Part shown: piece after piece, positions 42,260 to 51,626 of the stretch
How positions within the stretch are numbered: the stretch's first letter is position 1
Layout of the letters: each line of letters begins with the position of its first letter
Origin: Pseudarthrobacter sp. fls2-241-R2A-127
GTDB lineage: Bacteria > Actinomycetota > Actinomycetes > Actinomycetales > Micrococcaceae
DNA: 64,000 nucleotides
Direction: 5' to 3'
Assembly (NCBI RefSeq): GCF_030209355.1
Contig: NZ_JARVSF010000027.1
Location: forward strand, 1-64,000
Translations under genes and position numbers: made by a program
The notes under the pieces: generated by a model
What the model was told of the DNA's origin: nothing
Databases searched by the model: none
Seen by the model: the letters and a program-made list of their open reading frames with translations, nothing else

Positions 42260-43416
42260 GTTCCCGGAATCGGCTTCCCAGTTGCCGGCGGTGCCCACCG
42301 CCGGGCGGCACGCTGTCCTGCGAAGGCACTCGCGGTGATGGTGACCAGGGGGCCGAGGAGCACCGCGGCGCCCTCACCGGGGAGCAGGACACCCGTCCGG
42401 GTTCCTATGCTGGCCGCGGCCACCGGAATGCCAAGCTGGGCTGCGGACAAGACGCCGAGGATGGCGGGCACGCCGAGGAGGCGGAGGACCGCATGGATGA
42501 GAAGGGATCCGCCACCGAGGCACAGTCCCAGCAGGATCATGCCGGGGTGCGCCGCCAGCTCGCTCAGGTTCAGCGAGGCGCCCAGGCACACGAAGAAGAC
42601 GGGTCCCAGGAACCCGTCGCTCACCGCGAACAACTGGTGGGCGAGCCGACGGGGCTCACCCACGGCAGCCACCACCAGGCCGAAGGCGAAGCCGGCGAGC
42701 ATGATGGAGACGTTGTTGAGCACCGCCAGTCCGGCCAAGGCGAAGAGGATTGCCAGCTGGATGCGGAGCTCCAGGGCGAACCTCCGGTTTTCCGACAATT
42801 TGTGCAGCCTGGCCCGGGCGCCTGACTGCTCGGCACGTCGCAGCAGCAGGAACAGCACCACGGCGCACAGTGCGACGGCGAGGGCTCCCACGGCCGCCCG
42901 GCCGGCGTTCGCGGGGTCCAGGGCCAGGGGGAGCGCCACGATGCAGGCGACATCCGCGATGGCCACCTGTGCCGTCATGGCCAGCACGGGAGGGCCGCCG
43001 AGGCCCAGTGAGTCAACGATGGGCAGGACCATCGCCGCTGAGGAGGAAGCGAGCAGGACCGCATAGAGCGGGGCGTGGCCGGTACCGAAGGCTGCCGCCA
43101 CGGCGACTCCTGTGGCAGCAGCCAAGGCCGCTGCCACCACGGCCTGCACGGCACCGTGGCCCAAGGCTGACCGGAGTCGGGCATCCCGTACGGGGACATG
43201 GGTACCGACGACGAACATCAACAGCGCAAAACCGACGTCGGACAGGAGCCGCAGCGTGGGGTCGGAAGCGTCGATCAGGTTCAGCCCGCTCCGGCCGATG
43301 GCGACGCCGGCGAACAGCTCGCCGGCCACCACTGGCACCCGCCATTTGGCCGGCAACGCCAGCAGCGGGCCGGCCATGGCAACCACGGTGATCAGGGCGA
43401 GTGCAAGGAATGCCAT
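42256..43416 (-). CDS. Cation:proton antiporter (CPA2, KefB-like membrane domain)
   Basis: A 386-residue membrane protein with eleven to twelve hydrophobic segments. VAGELFAGVAIGRSGLNLID, then the GFALLMFVVGTHVPV segment and the pore region of SSSAAMVLPIVDSLG fit the Na_H_Exchanger/CPA2 family. It ends without a RCK/TrkA-N domain, unlike full KefB/C. It probably exchanges Na+ or K+ for H+. The ATG has a weak AGGCAG site. Confidence 0.87.
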   Translation of the reverse strand: MAFLALALITVVAMAGPLLALPAKWRVPVVAGELFAGVAIGRSGLNLIDASDPTLRLLSDVGFALLMFVVGTHVPVRDARLRSALGHGAVQAVVAAALAAATGVAVAAAFGTGHAPLYAVLLASSSAAMVLPIVDSLGLGGPPVLAMTAQVAIADVACIVALPLALDPANAGRAAVGALAVALCAVVLFLLLRRAEQSGARARLHKLSENRRFALELRIQLAILFALAGLAVLNNVSIMLAGFAFGLVVAAVGEPRRLAHQLFAVSDGFLGPVFFVCLGASLNLSELAAHPGMILLGLCLGGGSLLIHAVLRLLGVPAILGVLSAAQLGIPVAAASIGTRTGVLLPGEGAAVLLGPLVTITASAFAGQRAARRWAPPATGKPIPGT

Positions 43417-43446
43417 GATCTGCCTGCGCGGCGGCCGGGCGGGCTG

Positions 43447-44577
43447 CTACAGGTTGCCGGTGGCGATGTTGAGCATGCGGCGCAGCGGCTCGGCGGCGCC
43501 CCAGAGGAGCTGGTCGCCCACGGTGAAGGCGCTGATGTACTGCGGACCCATCTCCATCTTGCGGATGCGGCCCACCGGGATGTCCAGGGTGCCGGAAGCG
43601 GCCACCGGGGTGAGGTCCGCCATGGAGGCTTCCTTGGTGTTGGGGACAACCTTGGCCCACTGGTTGTCCTCGTCCAGGAGCTTCTCGATCTCGGCGACGG
43701 ACAGGTCCTCGCGCAGCTTGAGCGTCAGGGCCTGGGAGTGGGAGCGCATGGCGCCGATGCGGACGCAGAGGCCGTCCATGATCACATGGGTTTCCTCGGA
43801 GGTGCCCAGGATCTTGTTGGTTTCAACCCCGGCCTTCCACTCTTCCTTGGACTGCCCGTTGCCCAGGTCCGCGTCGATCCAGGGGATCAGGGAGCCGGCC
43901 AGGGGGACGCCGAACTGGGTGGCGTCGATGTCGGTGCGCTGGTGGGCCAGGACCTTGCGGTCGATGTCCAGGATGGCCGACGCGGGGTCGTCCAGTTCGG
44001 TGCTGACCTCGGCGTTGAGCGTGCCGAACTGGCTGAGCAGCTCGCGCATGTGCCGGGCGCCGCCGCCGGATGCTGCCTGGTAGGTCATGGAGGTTCCCCA
44101 CTCCACCAGGCCGTTCTTGAACAGGCCGCCGAGGCCCATGAGCATGCAGGAGACGGTGCAGTTGCCGCCGATGAAGTCCTTGGTGCCGTTGACCAGGCCC
44201 TTGTCGATGACGTCGCGGTTAATGGGGTCCAGCACGATGATCGAATCGTCGCTCATGCGCAGGGTGGAGGCGGCGTCGATCCAGAGGCCGTCCCAGCCGC
44301 GGCTGCGCAGCTCGCCGTGGACCTGCTTGGTGTAGTCGCCGCCCTGGGCGGTGACGATAATGGGCAGCTTTGCCAGCGTGTCGACGTCGAACGCGTTCTC
44401 GAGCTTGCCGGCGCTGTCAGCGAACGACGGCGCGGCACCTCCCGCGTTGGAGGTGGAGAAGAACACCGGGTTGATGTTGGCGAAGTCGCCCTCGTCCTGC
44501 ATGCGCTGCATGAGGACGGAACCGACCATGCCGCGCCATCCGACCAGGCCGACGGAAGGGGTAGCTGCTGTAGTCAT
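43447..44577 (-). CDS. asd: Aspartate-semialdehyde dehydrogenase
   Basis: A 376-residue NADPH enzyme making aspartate semialdehyde for lysine, threonine and methionine. [18 protein letters not shown], then [18 protein letters not shown] with the catalytic Cys, and [15 protein letters not shown] are the variants seen in the long proteobacterial Asd (about 367 residues), not the usual Gram-positive form. TAAACT (complement of 44584-44589) ends 6 nt before the ATG. Confidence 0.95.
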   Translation of the reverse strand: MTTAATPSVGLVGWRGMVGSVLMQRMQDEGDFANINPVFFSTSNAGGAAPSFADSAGKLENAFDVDTLAKLPIIVTAQGGDYTKQVHGELRSRGWDGLWIDAASTLRMSDDSIIVLDPINRDVIDKGLVNGTKDFIGGNCTVSCMLMGLGGLFKNGLVEWGTSMTYQAASGGGARHMRELLSQFGTLNAEVSTELDDPASAILDIDRKVLAHQRTDIDATQFGVPLAGSLIPWIDADLGNGQSKEEWKAGVETNKILGTSEETHVIMDGLCVRIGAMRSHSQALTLKLREDLSVAEIEKLLDEDNQWAKVVPNTKEASMADLTPVAASGTLDIPVGRIRKMEMGPQYISAFTVGDQLLWGAAEPLRRMLNIATGNL

Positions 44578-44673
44578 TCGTCCAGTTTAGACTTCGCGTC
44601 CGGAAGGGCGCAGTCGGTTACGTCACGCGTGGGCGAGCAGGAAAGGTACGACGGCGGCACACTCCTTTAGGCG

Positions 44674-45075
44674 CTATTCCACCGGCCGCGGGAGGTTCTT
44701 CGCTCTGCGCAGCTTTTCGGCTTTGCGCTCCTTGAAGTAGCCGGCCCAGGCGCCGAGCAGCGGGATCTGGATCAGCAGGAACATCCACCACGTGCGGCCG
44801 AGGATCTCCCATTGTCCGGTGATGGCGATTTGAACCAGGCCGTACAGCATCCCGCCGAATGCAAGGGTGATCAGGATTGAGAGGAACAGCAGACCACCCG
44901 AACTGTTCACGGGTTCGACGAGGCCCAGGCCATCATCCTTGCGGACGCCGTACTCCTCCTCGGTGTAGGCCACCGCCTCCCCGTTCTCGGCGAGGCGATG
45001 CAGCACGCGCTGTTTGGGCGGCGGGTAAGGAACGTAGCCAGGTTCCTGCGGCACGCCCTTACTACGCTTGGCCAT
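44674..45075 (-). CDS. Small two-helix membrane protein, WXG100-locus paralogue B
   Basis: 133 residues. The segment EEYGVRKDDGLGLVEPVNSS leads into GGLLFLSILITLAFGG and a second hydrophobic region (TWWMFLLIQIPLLGAWAGYF), then a basic tail with FKERKAEKLRRAK. It is clearly paralogous to the 136-residue protein encoded next to it. The ATG at 45075 has an AGGA site. No known family is recognised. Its locus suggests a membrane partner or immunity-like role, which is speculation. Confidence 0.65.
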   Translation of the reverse strand: MAKRSKGVPQEPGYVPYPPPKQRVLHRLAENGEAVAYTEEEYGVRKDDGLGLVEPVNSSGGLLFLSILITLAFGGMLYGLVQIAITGQWEILGRTWWMFLLIQIPLLGAWAGYFKERKAEKLRRAKNLPRPVE

Positions 45076-45141
45076 GCCGATCCTGGCCCCCAACCAATCC
45101 GGAGTGCACTGGGTTCCGGGATACCCCCATTCCGAGTCTTC

Positions 45142-45552
45142 CTACCAGTCCGGCCTGCCTGAGCGGCGGGTAGGGGGTTCAAGAGTCTTTCCCGCTGCCT
45201 TCCGGAGGCGCACTGCCTTACGTTCTTTGAAGTAGTAGGCCCATGATGTCGGTACCAGGACAAGGGCGATTGCACAGCCGAAGACGAATTGCACCCAGTT
45301 GGTGACCCCTTCACCGGTGAGCAGAATAATGGCGGCTACGACGACTACTCCAGAGAACAGCGATATCAGGATGGCCAGGAAGAGCAGGCCGCCGGCCGAG
45401 TTGATGGGCTTGATGGCGCTGCCGGTTGAGCCCTTGTAGACCCCGTATTCCTCGGGCGTCAGTCCCTGCTTCCCGGCTTCCAATTCGATCTGGCGTTTGT
45501 AGTAGCCTTTGCGCCGTGCCGGAGGCCCGGGTTGGGGCGCCTCGCTGCTCAT
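45142..45552 (-). CDS. Small two-helix membrane protein, WXG100-locus paralogue A
   Basis: 136 residues sharing EEYGVYKGSTG, then PINSAGGLLFLAILISLFSG and a C-terminal YYFKERKAVRLRKA with paralogue B. The layout is a cytoplasmic N-terminus, two transmembrane helices, and a basic cytoplasmic tail. Its ATG overlaps the stop of the upstream 213-residue gene (ATGA, 45549-45552), so the two are translationally coupled. Function unknown. Confidence 0.68.
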   Translation of the reverse strand: MSSEAPQPGPPARRKGYYKRQIELEAGKQGLTPEEYGVYKGSTGSAIKPINSAGGLLFLAILISLFSGVVVVAAIILLTGEGVTNWVQFVFGCAIALVLVPTSWAYYFKERKAVRLRKAAGKTLEPPTRRSGRPDW

Positions 45553-46190
45553 TTGGTTTCTCCCCGGGTTTCCCGAAGCCGGGTGAGCAGGCCGGCTGTG
45601 TCCAGGCCGGTGATTTCCTCGACATCCTTTGTAGGGTCAATGACTTTGCCCACCGCCCAGGCAAGGCCATCTGGTCGGATGAGCAGGTGGTCTTCACCGG
45701 AGATCGACTTAACCCGGATGAACGCGGTCCCCTCGGGATGGGTTTGCCTGTGTTGCTCGATGAGGAAGAGTTCGGCATCTGCGCCGTCGAAATCGGGGTC
45801 CTGGGCGAAGACGAACCAAGTGCCCAGCGTTCTGGGCTGCATCAGCAGAGATACCTTGTCCGACTCCACGTGCACCACAGTATCGGTTTTCTCCGCGTCA
45901 ACCAGGCTGATTTCGGACCACCGGACGGCCTTGGACAGGGCGTATGCGACGGGCACCGCCGGCCCTTCCAGTTCAAGGTCGTCGTCGACGCTGGCGAAGC
46001 CTCGGCCCAGAAGTGAAGAACTTCCGGCGATGCAGATCGGGTCCGACCTGACTTCCTCTTCCAAACGGAGTACCTGGCCGGACTTCCTGGCGGCTTCGGT
46101 ATCGAACCTTCTGATCAGGTATGCGATTTCGGCAAAGCCGAAGCCGATTGCCGTGTCCGGCGATTCGATGAGTTCAGTGCTGGTTGTCAC
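45549..46190 (-). CDS. Soluble protein of the WXG100 locus
   Basis: 213 residues without signal or membrane segments; I do not recognise the family. The first half is helical and acidic (LIRRFDTEAARKSGQ); the second half has strand-rich blocks (VHVESDKVSLLMQ, GTWFVFAQDPDFDGADAELF, EGTAFIRVKSISGEDHLL). Placement directly after a WXG100-type protein would suit a cytoplasmic chaperone (EspG-like in role) or an immunity protein. The GTG start has AAAGGA. Confidence 0.6.
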   Translation of the reverse strand: MTTSTELIESPDTAIGFGFAEIAYLIRRFDTEAARKSGQVLRLEEEVRSDPICIAGSSSLLGRGFASVDDDLELEGPAVPVAYALSKAVRWSEISLVDAEKTDTVVHVESDKVSLLMQPRTLGTWFVFAQDPDFDGADAELFLIEQHRQTHPEGTAFIRVKSISGEDHLLIRPDGLAWAVGKVIDPTKDVEEITGLDTAGLLTRLRETRGETK

Positions 46191-46210
46191 GAGTTTGTCC
46201 TTTAGTTGAA

Positions 46211-47233
46211 TTATCCGAAGCCAAGGAAGCTGGCCGCACTCTTGCCGAGGTCTGCCAGGTTCTTGCCGGTGTCTTCGACGAACTTGCCCGGATCTTTAAC
46301 GGCGCTGGCCACTGTGTCCACCACGTTGCTGGCCGCACTGTTGACGAATTCCTTGACCGCGGGGATTTCGTAGATGGCAATTCCGGCACTGACTACGGTG
46401 CAGATGGTTCCGGCGGGAGGCGGCAGGAAGCAGGCCACGCCAAGTGCCGCCTTGGCGCCCGACCAACCGGCCTCTTCGTATTTCCCTTCTGCGAGATATC
46501 CGGCGGCGTCGAAGGCGTTCAAGCCCACGCCTGCCCAGCCCAGGCCCCGGCCGAGTCCGCCCTTTCCAAGGCCTTCCAGGATTGCGCCCTGGCCTTTGAA
46601 CAGCCAGGGGCTTTCTTTGAATACTCCGCCGAACTGGTTGAGCGCCGGGATGTATTTCTGCAGATTCTTCAGTCCGAGGAGATCCGTGCCTGAATCCAGC
46701 AGGTTGTACGTGATGCTATTGCCCGGAAGCTTCGCCCAGCGGGCGGCGTCGGTGAATTTGTCCAGCCCCTGGGAGGCCATCGTGGCCAGCCCAAAGACAT
46801 TCTTGGGCAGGTCCAGGGCGCTCTTGAACGTTCCACGGAGGCCCCAAGCATCCCTGAAAGGGGAGCCCTTTGCGAGCCAGTCCGGGCCCCACGGGTTTGG
46901 AGCAGCGGGTGATCCGGGAACACCTGGCACTCCGCCACCCGTGGCGGAGCCAGGCCCGCCAGACGTGCTGGCTTTCTCCTGCTCATCGGCGTTCTTGAGC
47001 AGTACTTTCGATTCCTGCTGAAGCCGCGAGACTGTCTGCTGGAGGAGGGTCCGGTGGCTGCTGTTCCAGTCAGACCGGAACCGCTGGGCGTCTGCGCCTT
47101 TCCAGGCCGGATTGTTGTTGATCTGGCTGCTCAGCTGCGTGGACTGCTGCTGAAGCAGGTCCGCCGTTTTGTTGAACTGCTGCGCGAGGGTCCGCAGTTG
47201 CTCGACGTCGGCGCCCCACAAAGTTCCTGCCAC
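46211..47233 (-). CDS. WXG100-type secreted protein with extended C-terminal domain
   Basis: 340 residues. The first 90 form a helical hairpin with the WxG turn at W44-K45-G46 (PAWKGADAQRF), like ESAT-6/WXG100 proteins exported by type VII secretion. A Gly/Pro/Ser linker (about 90-115) leads to a C-terminal region. That region includes GLNAFDAAGYLAEGKYEEAG, a hydrophobic stretch (GVACFLPPPAGTICTVVSAG), and an amphipathic end finishing in SFLGFG. No catalytic toxin domain is recognised. The GTG at 47233 has GGGGGGA 5-6 nt upstream. Confidence 0.78.
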   Translation of the reverse strand: MAGTLWGADVEQLRTLAQQFNKTADLLQQQSTQLSSQINNNPAWKGADAQRFRSDWNSSHRTLLQQTVSRLQQESKVLLKNADEQEKASTSGGPGSATGGGVPGVPGSPAAPNPWGPDWLAKGSPFRDAWGLRGTFKSALDLPKNVFGLATMASQGLDKFTDAARWAKLPGNSITYNLLDSGTDLLGLKNLQKYIPALNQFGGVFKESPWLFKGQGAILEGLGKGGLGRGLGWAGVGLNAFDAAGYLAEGKYEEAGWSGAKAALGVACFLPPPAGTICTVVSAGIAIYEIPAVKEFVNSAASNVVDTVASAVKDPGKFVEDTGKNLADLGKSAASFLGFG

Positions 47234-47345
47234 CAGGATTCCCCCCAATATTCATCCAACAGCCCCCAGAGTGCTGTGTGCCCAGACTAGGGCAGGAGCT
47301 GCTCGGCCGCGATGGGGTGTCCTTCCCATGCCGCTGCCGAAAGCC

Positions 47346-47564
47346 CTAGCCCTGGTCCGACTGCTCCAGCACCGCTGCCTTCCGCGCACGCAGGGCGAAG
47401 AACGCCCCGAAGGTGAACACCTGTGTGACCACCACCAGCACAATGGCTCCGGCGATCTTGTTGCCGCCCAGGATCATGGTGAGCCCCACGATCGCGGAGA
47501 GCAGCGCCAGCAGGGGCAGCAGCATGTAACCCAGGACGAACAGGGTTTCCGGTTTCTTCAGCAT
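47346..47564 (-). CDS. Small membrane protein in the thyA-folA operon
   Basis: 72 residues with two hydrophobic segments (LFVLGYMLLPLLALLSAIVG and AGAIVLVVVTQVFTFGAFFA) and a short polar tail. It starts 4 nt after the folA stop, so it is co-transcribed and probably translationally coupled. Function unknown. Confidence 0.65.
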   Translation of the reverse strand: MLKKPETLFVLGYMLLPLLALLSAIVGLTMILGGNKIAGAIVLVVVTQVFTFGAFFALRARKAAVLEQSDQG

Positions 47565-47568
47565 GTTC

Positions 47569-48153
47569 CTAGCCCTCGGTCCGTGACCATTTGGTGAATC
47601 GGTAGCGTGTGCCGTTGGCGGCCGTCAGCCACCCGTCCGGCGGGACGGAGGCGGTGGCCTCCCAACTGGTGCCGAGCTCCGGGGCGAAGGTGTCGCCGTC
47701 GGCCTTCATATCGATGGTGGTGACCACCGCAACGTTGGCGAGGTCCGTGGACTGGCGGAAGACCTCACCGCCGCCCAGGATCCAGACGGTCTCGCCGCCG
47801 TCGACGAACTGCGACTCAAGGAGCGCGTCATCCAGGGAGGGAACCACGACGGCGCCCTCCGCCTCGGGCGTGTTGGCCCAGCCCTGTTGCCGGGTGATGA
47901 CGATGTTGGTGCGTCCGGGCAGCGGACGGTACTTGTCCGGGAAGGACAGCCAGGTCTTCCGGCCCATGATCACGGGGTGCCCGGTGGTGAGCCGGTTGAA
48001 ATGCTTGAGGTCCTCCGGCAGGTGCCAGGGCATGTCCCCGTCCTTGCCGATGACCCCGTCGGAGGTCTGTGCCCAGACCAGGCCGACGCCGGTGGTTGAG
48101 GCGGCCAGCTCCTCGGTGAAGGACTGGGGATCGGTGAAGTTTTCGGTGCTCAT
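47569..48153 (-). CDS. folA: Dihydrofolate reductase
   Basis: A 194-residue NADPH enzyme regenerating tetrahydrofolate. [20 protein letters not shown], then [24 protein letters not shown] and [12 protein letters not shown] are canonical. An N-terminal extension of about 20 polar residues precedes the fold. Its ATG overlaps the thyA stop (48150-48153), coupling it to thymidylate synthase, which consumes the folate cofactor. Confidence 0.95.
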   Translation of the reverse strand: MSTENFTDPQSFTEELAASTTGVGLVWAQTSDGVIGKDGDMPWHLPEDLKHFNRLTTGHPVIMGRKTWLSFPDKYRPLPGRTNIVITRQQGWANTPEAEGAVVVPSLDDALLESQFVDGGETVWILGGGEVFRQSTDLANVAVVTTIDMKADGDTFAPELGTSWEATASVPPDGWLTAANGTRYRFTKWSRTEG

Positions 48154-48953
48154 ACGGCGATCGGCGCCTTGATGGTGGGGTGGTGCTGGTAGCCCACCAC
48201 GTCGAAGTCTTCCAGCGTGTAGTCGAAGATCGAGGCAGGCTTGCGGGTGATCTTCAGCTGCGGGTACTCGTAGGGCTCGCGTTCCAGCTGCTTGAGGACC
48301 TGGTCCATGTGGTTCTCGTAGATGTGCACGTCCCCGCCGGTCCACACGAATTCGCCGGGCTCAAGCCCCACCTGCTGGGCGACCATGCAGGTCAGCAGCG
48401 CATAGGAAGCGATGTTGAACGGCACTCCCAGGAACATGTCAGCGGAGCGCTGGTAAAGCTGGCAGGACAGCTTGCCGTTGGCCACGTAGAACTGGAAGAA
48501 CGCGTGGCAGGGCGGGAGCGCCATGTCATTGAGTTCGGAGACGTTCCACGCTGACACGATGTGCCGGCGGGAGTCCGGATTCGACTTCAGGTTCTCAATG
48601 AGTTCAGCGATCTGGTCGATGTGGCCGCCGTCAGGGGTGGGCCAGCTTCGCCACTGCACGCCGTAAACCGGGCCGAGGTCGCCGTCCTCATCCGCCCACT
48701 CGTTCCAGATGGTGACGCCCTGGTCCGTCATCCACTTGATGTTGGTCTCGCCGCGCAGGAACCACAGGAGCTCCACCGCCACGGACTTGAAGTGGACCCG
48801 CTTGGTGGTGATCAGCGGGAAACTCTTGGAGAGGTCAAAGCGGATCTGGCGCCCGAAAACGCTGGTGGTTCCGGTGCCCGTGCGGTCCGATTTATGGGTG
48901 CCGGTGGCCAGGACATCGCGCAGGAGGTCTTCATAAGGCGTAGGGATGCTCAC
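48150..48953 (-). CDS. thyA: Thymidylate synthase
   Basis: A 267-residue enzyme methylating dUMP to dTMP. The active-site Cys lies in [14 protein letters not shown], followed by [19 protein letters not shown] and the [11 protein letters not shown] end; length matches the E. coli enzyme. The GTG start is 6 nt after TAGACT (complement of 48960-48965). It leads the thyA-folA-small membrane protein operon. Confidence 0.96.
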   Translation of the reverse strand: MSIPTPYEDLLRDVLATGTHKSDRTGTGTTSVFGRQIRFDLSKSFPLITTKRVHFKSVAVELLWFLRGETNIKWMTDQGVTIWNEWADEDGDLGPVYGVQWRSWPTPDGGHIDQIAELIENLKSNPDSRRHIVSAWNVSELNDMALPPCHAFFQFYVANGKLSCQLYQRSADMFLGVPFNIASYALLTCMVAQQVGLEPGEFVWTGGDVHIYENHMDQVLKQLEREPYEYPQLKITRKPASIFDYTLEDFDVVGYQHHPTIKAPIAV

Positions 48954-48962
48954 GCCCCAAGT

Positions 48963-50576
48963 CTACTTTGCAGCGGGGACCAAGGGCTGCGTAGACGCCG
49001 CGCCATGACGCGGGCCAACCGCTGCCACCGGGATCACGGCGATGACCACGGCAGCGGCGGCCAGCAAAGCACCGAGGGCGGGGGACACCTGCCACAGGAC
49101 GTCCCACCGCTCCAGGCCCGGGGGCGACGGCCGCTGCAGCTGTGGCCCGGCGGCCATCAGCAGCACCCCTGCCTGGGCGGCCAGGAACGCGGCCAGAGTC
49201 CGGACCACGCGGTGCACAGTGATGGCTCGAAGCGCGGCGTCCAGCCCCGGAACCGGCCCCGGGACGCTGCTCCGACGCCGGGCCAGGACCAACGGAACAC
49301 TGGCAACGAGCACGATTCCTGCGCTGCTCCACGCCGTCACCTGCCAGGACGGCCCCACTTCCGGCCCCATCCGGCGCCAGGCCACCACAAGCACAACAGC
49401 CACAAATACGGCCGCAGCCACCACGAGGGTGCCGGCCATGCCGGGTGCAATCGCGTGGCGCGGCCAACTGCGGGGCTCTTCCGGGGTTCCGTAGTTCCGG
49501 TGGACCAACAGCTCGCCGAGTGAAACAACCGCCAGGACGCCGCACGCCGACGCGGCAACGAAGACCGCCGGCTGCCCCGCAAACGCTCCCGGGGCGAAAA
49601 TTGCTGCGGGCACGGGCAGGAATGCGGCCAGTCCCATGGTCGCGCCGATCGACACCATGAGTCTGGTCACCGGTTGCCCTCCCGCCGCGCCCTTCCCCGG
49701 GACCGGCGATGGTCCGGGAAGCCTCGGCGGGGCCCACAACAGCATCAGCAGCAGGACAGCCAGGTTCAGGGCCCCTGCCGGGTTGAACCAGTTGGACGGT
49801 CCGGTGGACGGATCGGGCCGGGCTGCGTGGTTCCCCGCAATGGCCGCCAACCCGGACGCGATGGTCGCCACCGTACGGAGCAGGCGGTTCGAGGTGATGG
49901 TTCGCAGGAGCCTGTCCGGTCCCGGAGCGAGTCCGTCTACCGGCGCCCTGCGGCTGGTCAGGAACAGCACGGCGAGGGTTCCCCCTGCCAGGATGACCAA
50001 CGCCGCACCCAGGTACGTCCCCAAGTCCATTCCGGCGATTCGGCCTTCCCCGCCGAAGGTGGCATAGCCGCCGTCACCATCCGGACGTGACCCGTACTCA
50101 AGGGGAGCGAAACCGGGCAGCGTGTACGTCCAAGCGATCTGGGCAGCGGACAGGAGGAAGATCACCGCCACCGTCCAGGCGAGCGGACGGGAAACGAACC
50201 CCCGGAGCCTGGGAGGTTTTCCGCTCTGCAGGACCGGCCTGGCGCGTGCCTTGGGGTAGCTGGCCTGCCCCAGCGCGTGTGCGGCCACGCAGCCGAGGAC
50301 CGGCCATGCAAGGGCAGGGAGGATATCCACCGGAGCGGCCGCCGAGTGGGGAAGGGGGATAATTCCTGCGTTCGCGGCCGGAACCAGGGAACTGGCAAGC
50401 CATCCGATCAGGCCCGTCAGGAATGCGTGCCGCGACGCCGAAGCCCGTGGGCTGCCATCCCTTGCCCTCCGGATCACCCGCGAAAGCAGCCAGTACACAA
50501 CGCCGGCAAGAACGACCGGCCAGAGCAGCGCCGGCAGCGGAAAGTCGTCGACAACAGCGAGAGTGGCAGCGTGCAC
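48963..50576 (-). CDS. Polytopic membrane protein with an internal duplication
   Basis: About 537 residues with roughly twelve hydrophobic segments; no family recognised. Two stretches resemble each other: PGPDRLLRTITSNRLLRTVA and PGLDAALRAITVHRVVRTLA, each flanked by an Arg-rich loop (SRRAPVDG, RRRSSVPG) and a hydrophobic helix. This suggests an internal repeat of two halves. The GTG at 50576 has GGGGGGA upstream; the frame is open to a GTG at 50606 without a site. It lies 9 nt upstream of the thyA start region. Confidence 0.65.
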   Translation of the reverse strand: MHAATLAVVDDFPLPALLWPVVLAGVVYWLLSRVIRRARDGSPRASASRHAFLTGLIGWLASSLVPAANAGIIPLPHSAAAPVDILPALAWPVLGCVAAHALGQASYPKARARPVLQSGKPPRLRGFVSRPLAWTVAVIFLLSAAQIAWTYTLPGFAPLEYGSRPDGDGGYATFGGEGRIAGMDLGTYLGAALVILAGGTLAVLFLTSRRAPVDGLAPGPDRLLRTITSNRLLRTVATIASGLAAIAGNHAARPDPSTGPSNWFNPAGALNLAVLLLMLLWAPPRLPGPSPVPGKGAAGGQPVTRLMVSIGATMGLAAFLPVPAAIFAPGAFAGQPAVFVAASACGVLAVVSLGELLVHRNYGTPEEPRSWPRHAIAPGMAGTLVVAAAVFVAVVLVVAWRRMGPEVGPSWQVTAWSSAGIVLVASVPLVLARRRSSVPGPVPGLDAALRAITVHRVVRTLAAFLAAQAGVLLMAAGPQLQRPSPPGLERWDVLWQVSPALGALLAAAAVVIAVIPVAAVGPRHGAASTQPLVPAAK

Positions 50577-50649
50577 GTTATCCCCCCAGAACAGTGCGTA
50601 GTCCACCCAGTCAAGACGGACGGGAGCCCGGGGTCAAGCCGAAGTGTGG

Positions 50650-51618
50650 CTAGTCGTCAAACGGCTTGAACTGTTCCACCGCCACGATCCGCTTCTTCCC
50701 GCCCTGCGTTACATGGCATACCACGAGCTCGCCGGGGGAGAGGAAGGGCTCGTCCGCCGGCAACAATTTCGCCAGGTGTGAAGGCATGTGGCCGGCAAGC
50801 TGCTTGAGCACTGTTGGCAGGGCGGGCCGGTGGGTGCAGGCAACCACCGGCCGCTGCTTGTCAAAGAGGGATTCGATGACGGCGGCCGTCTTCCGCGGGC
50901 TGCGCTGGTGCCTGTGCTCGGTCAGTCCCTCGGCGAGCTTCACCTTCGCTCCCGTAGCCCGTGCGTACGGGGCAACGGTGGCAACGCAGCGCAGCCACGG
51001 GCTGGTAACCACGCGCATCGGCTTCCATGCCTGCAGGAGCCTTCCAACGGCCTGCGCCTGGCGGGTCCCGGTGGCGGCCAGGGGCCGCTCACCTTCCGCC
51101 TTGCTCCAGGATGAGCGGGGTTTGGCCTTGGCGTGGCGGAGCACCACCAGGGGCCACGTGTCCAGGCTGCCGCGCTCATGCGCGTCCCGCAGGTACTCCA
51201 AAGGGCCGACGTCGGACGGGTTGGACAGCAGCCGGGCCGCCTTCTCGGGCCCGCACCACATCACGCTGTCCACCTCCTTGCCGTCCGGAACCAGGCCATT
51301 GCCGTTGACTTTGACCGCCCAGTAGTAGACCTTCTTGAGGCCTGAAGCGACGTGGTAGTGGATGGGCGGCAAGGGAATTCCCAGGGGCGCCTCGAGTCCA
51401 ATCTCCTCGCGCACCTCCCGCACAGCGCATTCGGGGACGGTCTCGCCGTCGTCAATCTTTCCCTTGGGCCATGACCAGTCGTCATAGCGCGGCCGGTGGA
51501 TCAACAGGACTTCCAGCCGGTCCTTGGTGACCCGCCACGGGATGGCACCCGCAGCCGTCACGGCTACGGGTTCCCCCGGGTGGTCAGTCTGGTCGGCTAC
51601 GAGTGCATCGCTCGACAA
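50650..51618 (-). CDS. mutT1: NUDIX hydrolase fused to a histidine phosphatase (MutT1-like)
   Basis: 322 residues. The Nudix box occupies GKIDDGETVPECAVREVREE plus IGL, near residues 50-75, and the phosphatase half begins VVLRHAKAKPRSSWSKAEG. This two-domain layout is mycobacterial MutT1, which hydrolyses 8-oxo-dGTP and diadenosine polyphosphates. It begins with TTG 8 nt after the ppk stop, so it is co-transcribed. The start is uncertain, as no good ribosome-binding site is visible. Confidence 0.9.
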   Translation of the reverse strand: MSSDALVADQTDHPGEPVAVTAAGAIPWRVTKDRLEVLLIHRPRYDDWSWPKGKIDDGETVPECAVREVREEIGLEAPLGIPLPPIHYHVASGLKKVYYWAVKVNGNGLVPDGKEVDSVMWCGPEKAARLLSNPSDVGPLEYLRDAHERGSLDTWPLVVLRHAKAKPRSSWSKAEGERPLAATGTRQAQAVGRLLQAWKPMRVVTSPWLRCVATVAPYARATGAKVKLAEGLTEHRHQRSPRKTAAVIESLFDKQRPVVACTHRPALPTVLKQLAGHMPSHLAKLLPADEPFLSPGELVVCHVTQGGKKRIVAVEQFKPFDD

Positions 51619-51626
51619 TGCGCTGC

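Noticed and set aside
44674-47233. Foreign base composition of the WXG100 block
   Set aside because: By eye, G+C in sample lines (about 57-68%) overlaps that of neighbouring genes such as asd, so composition alone does not support transfer.
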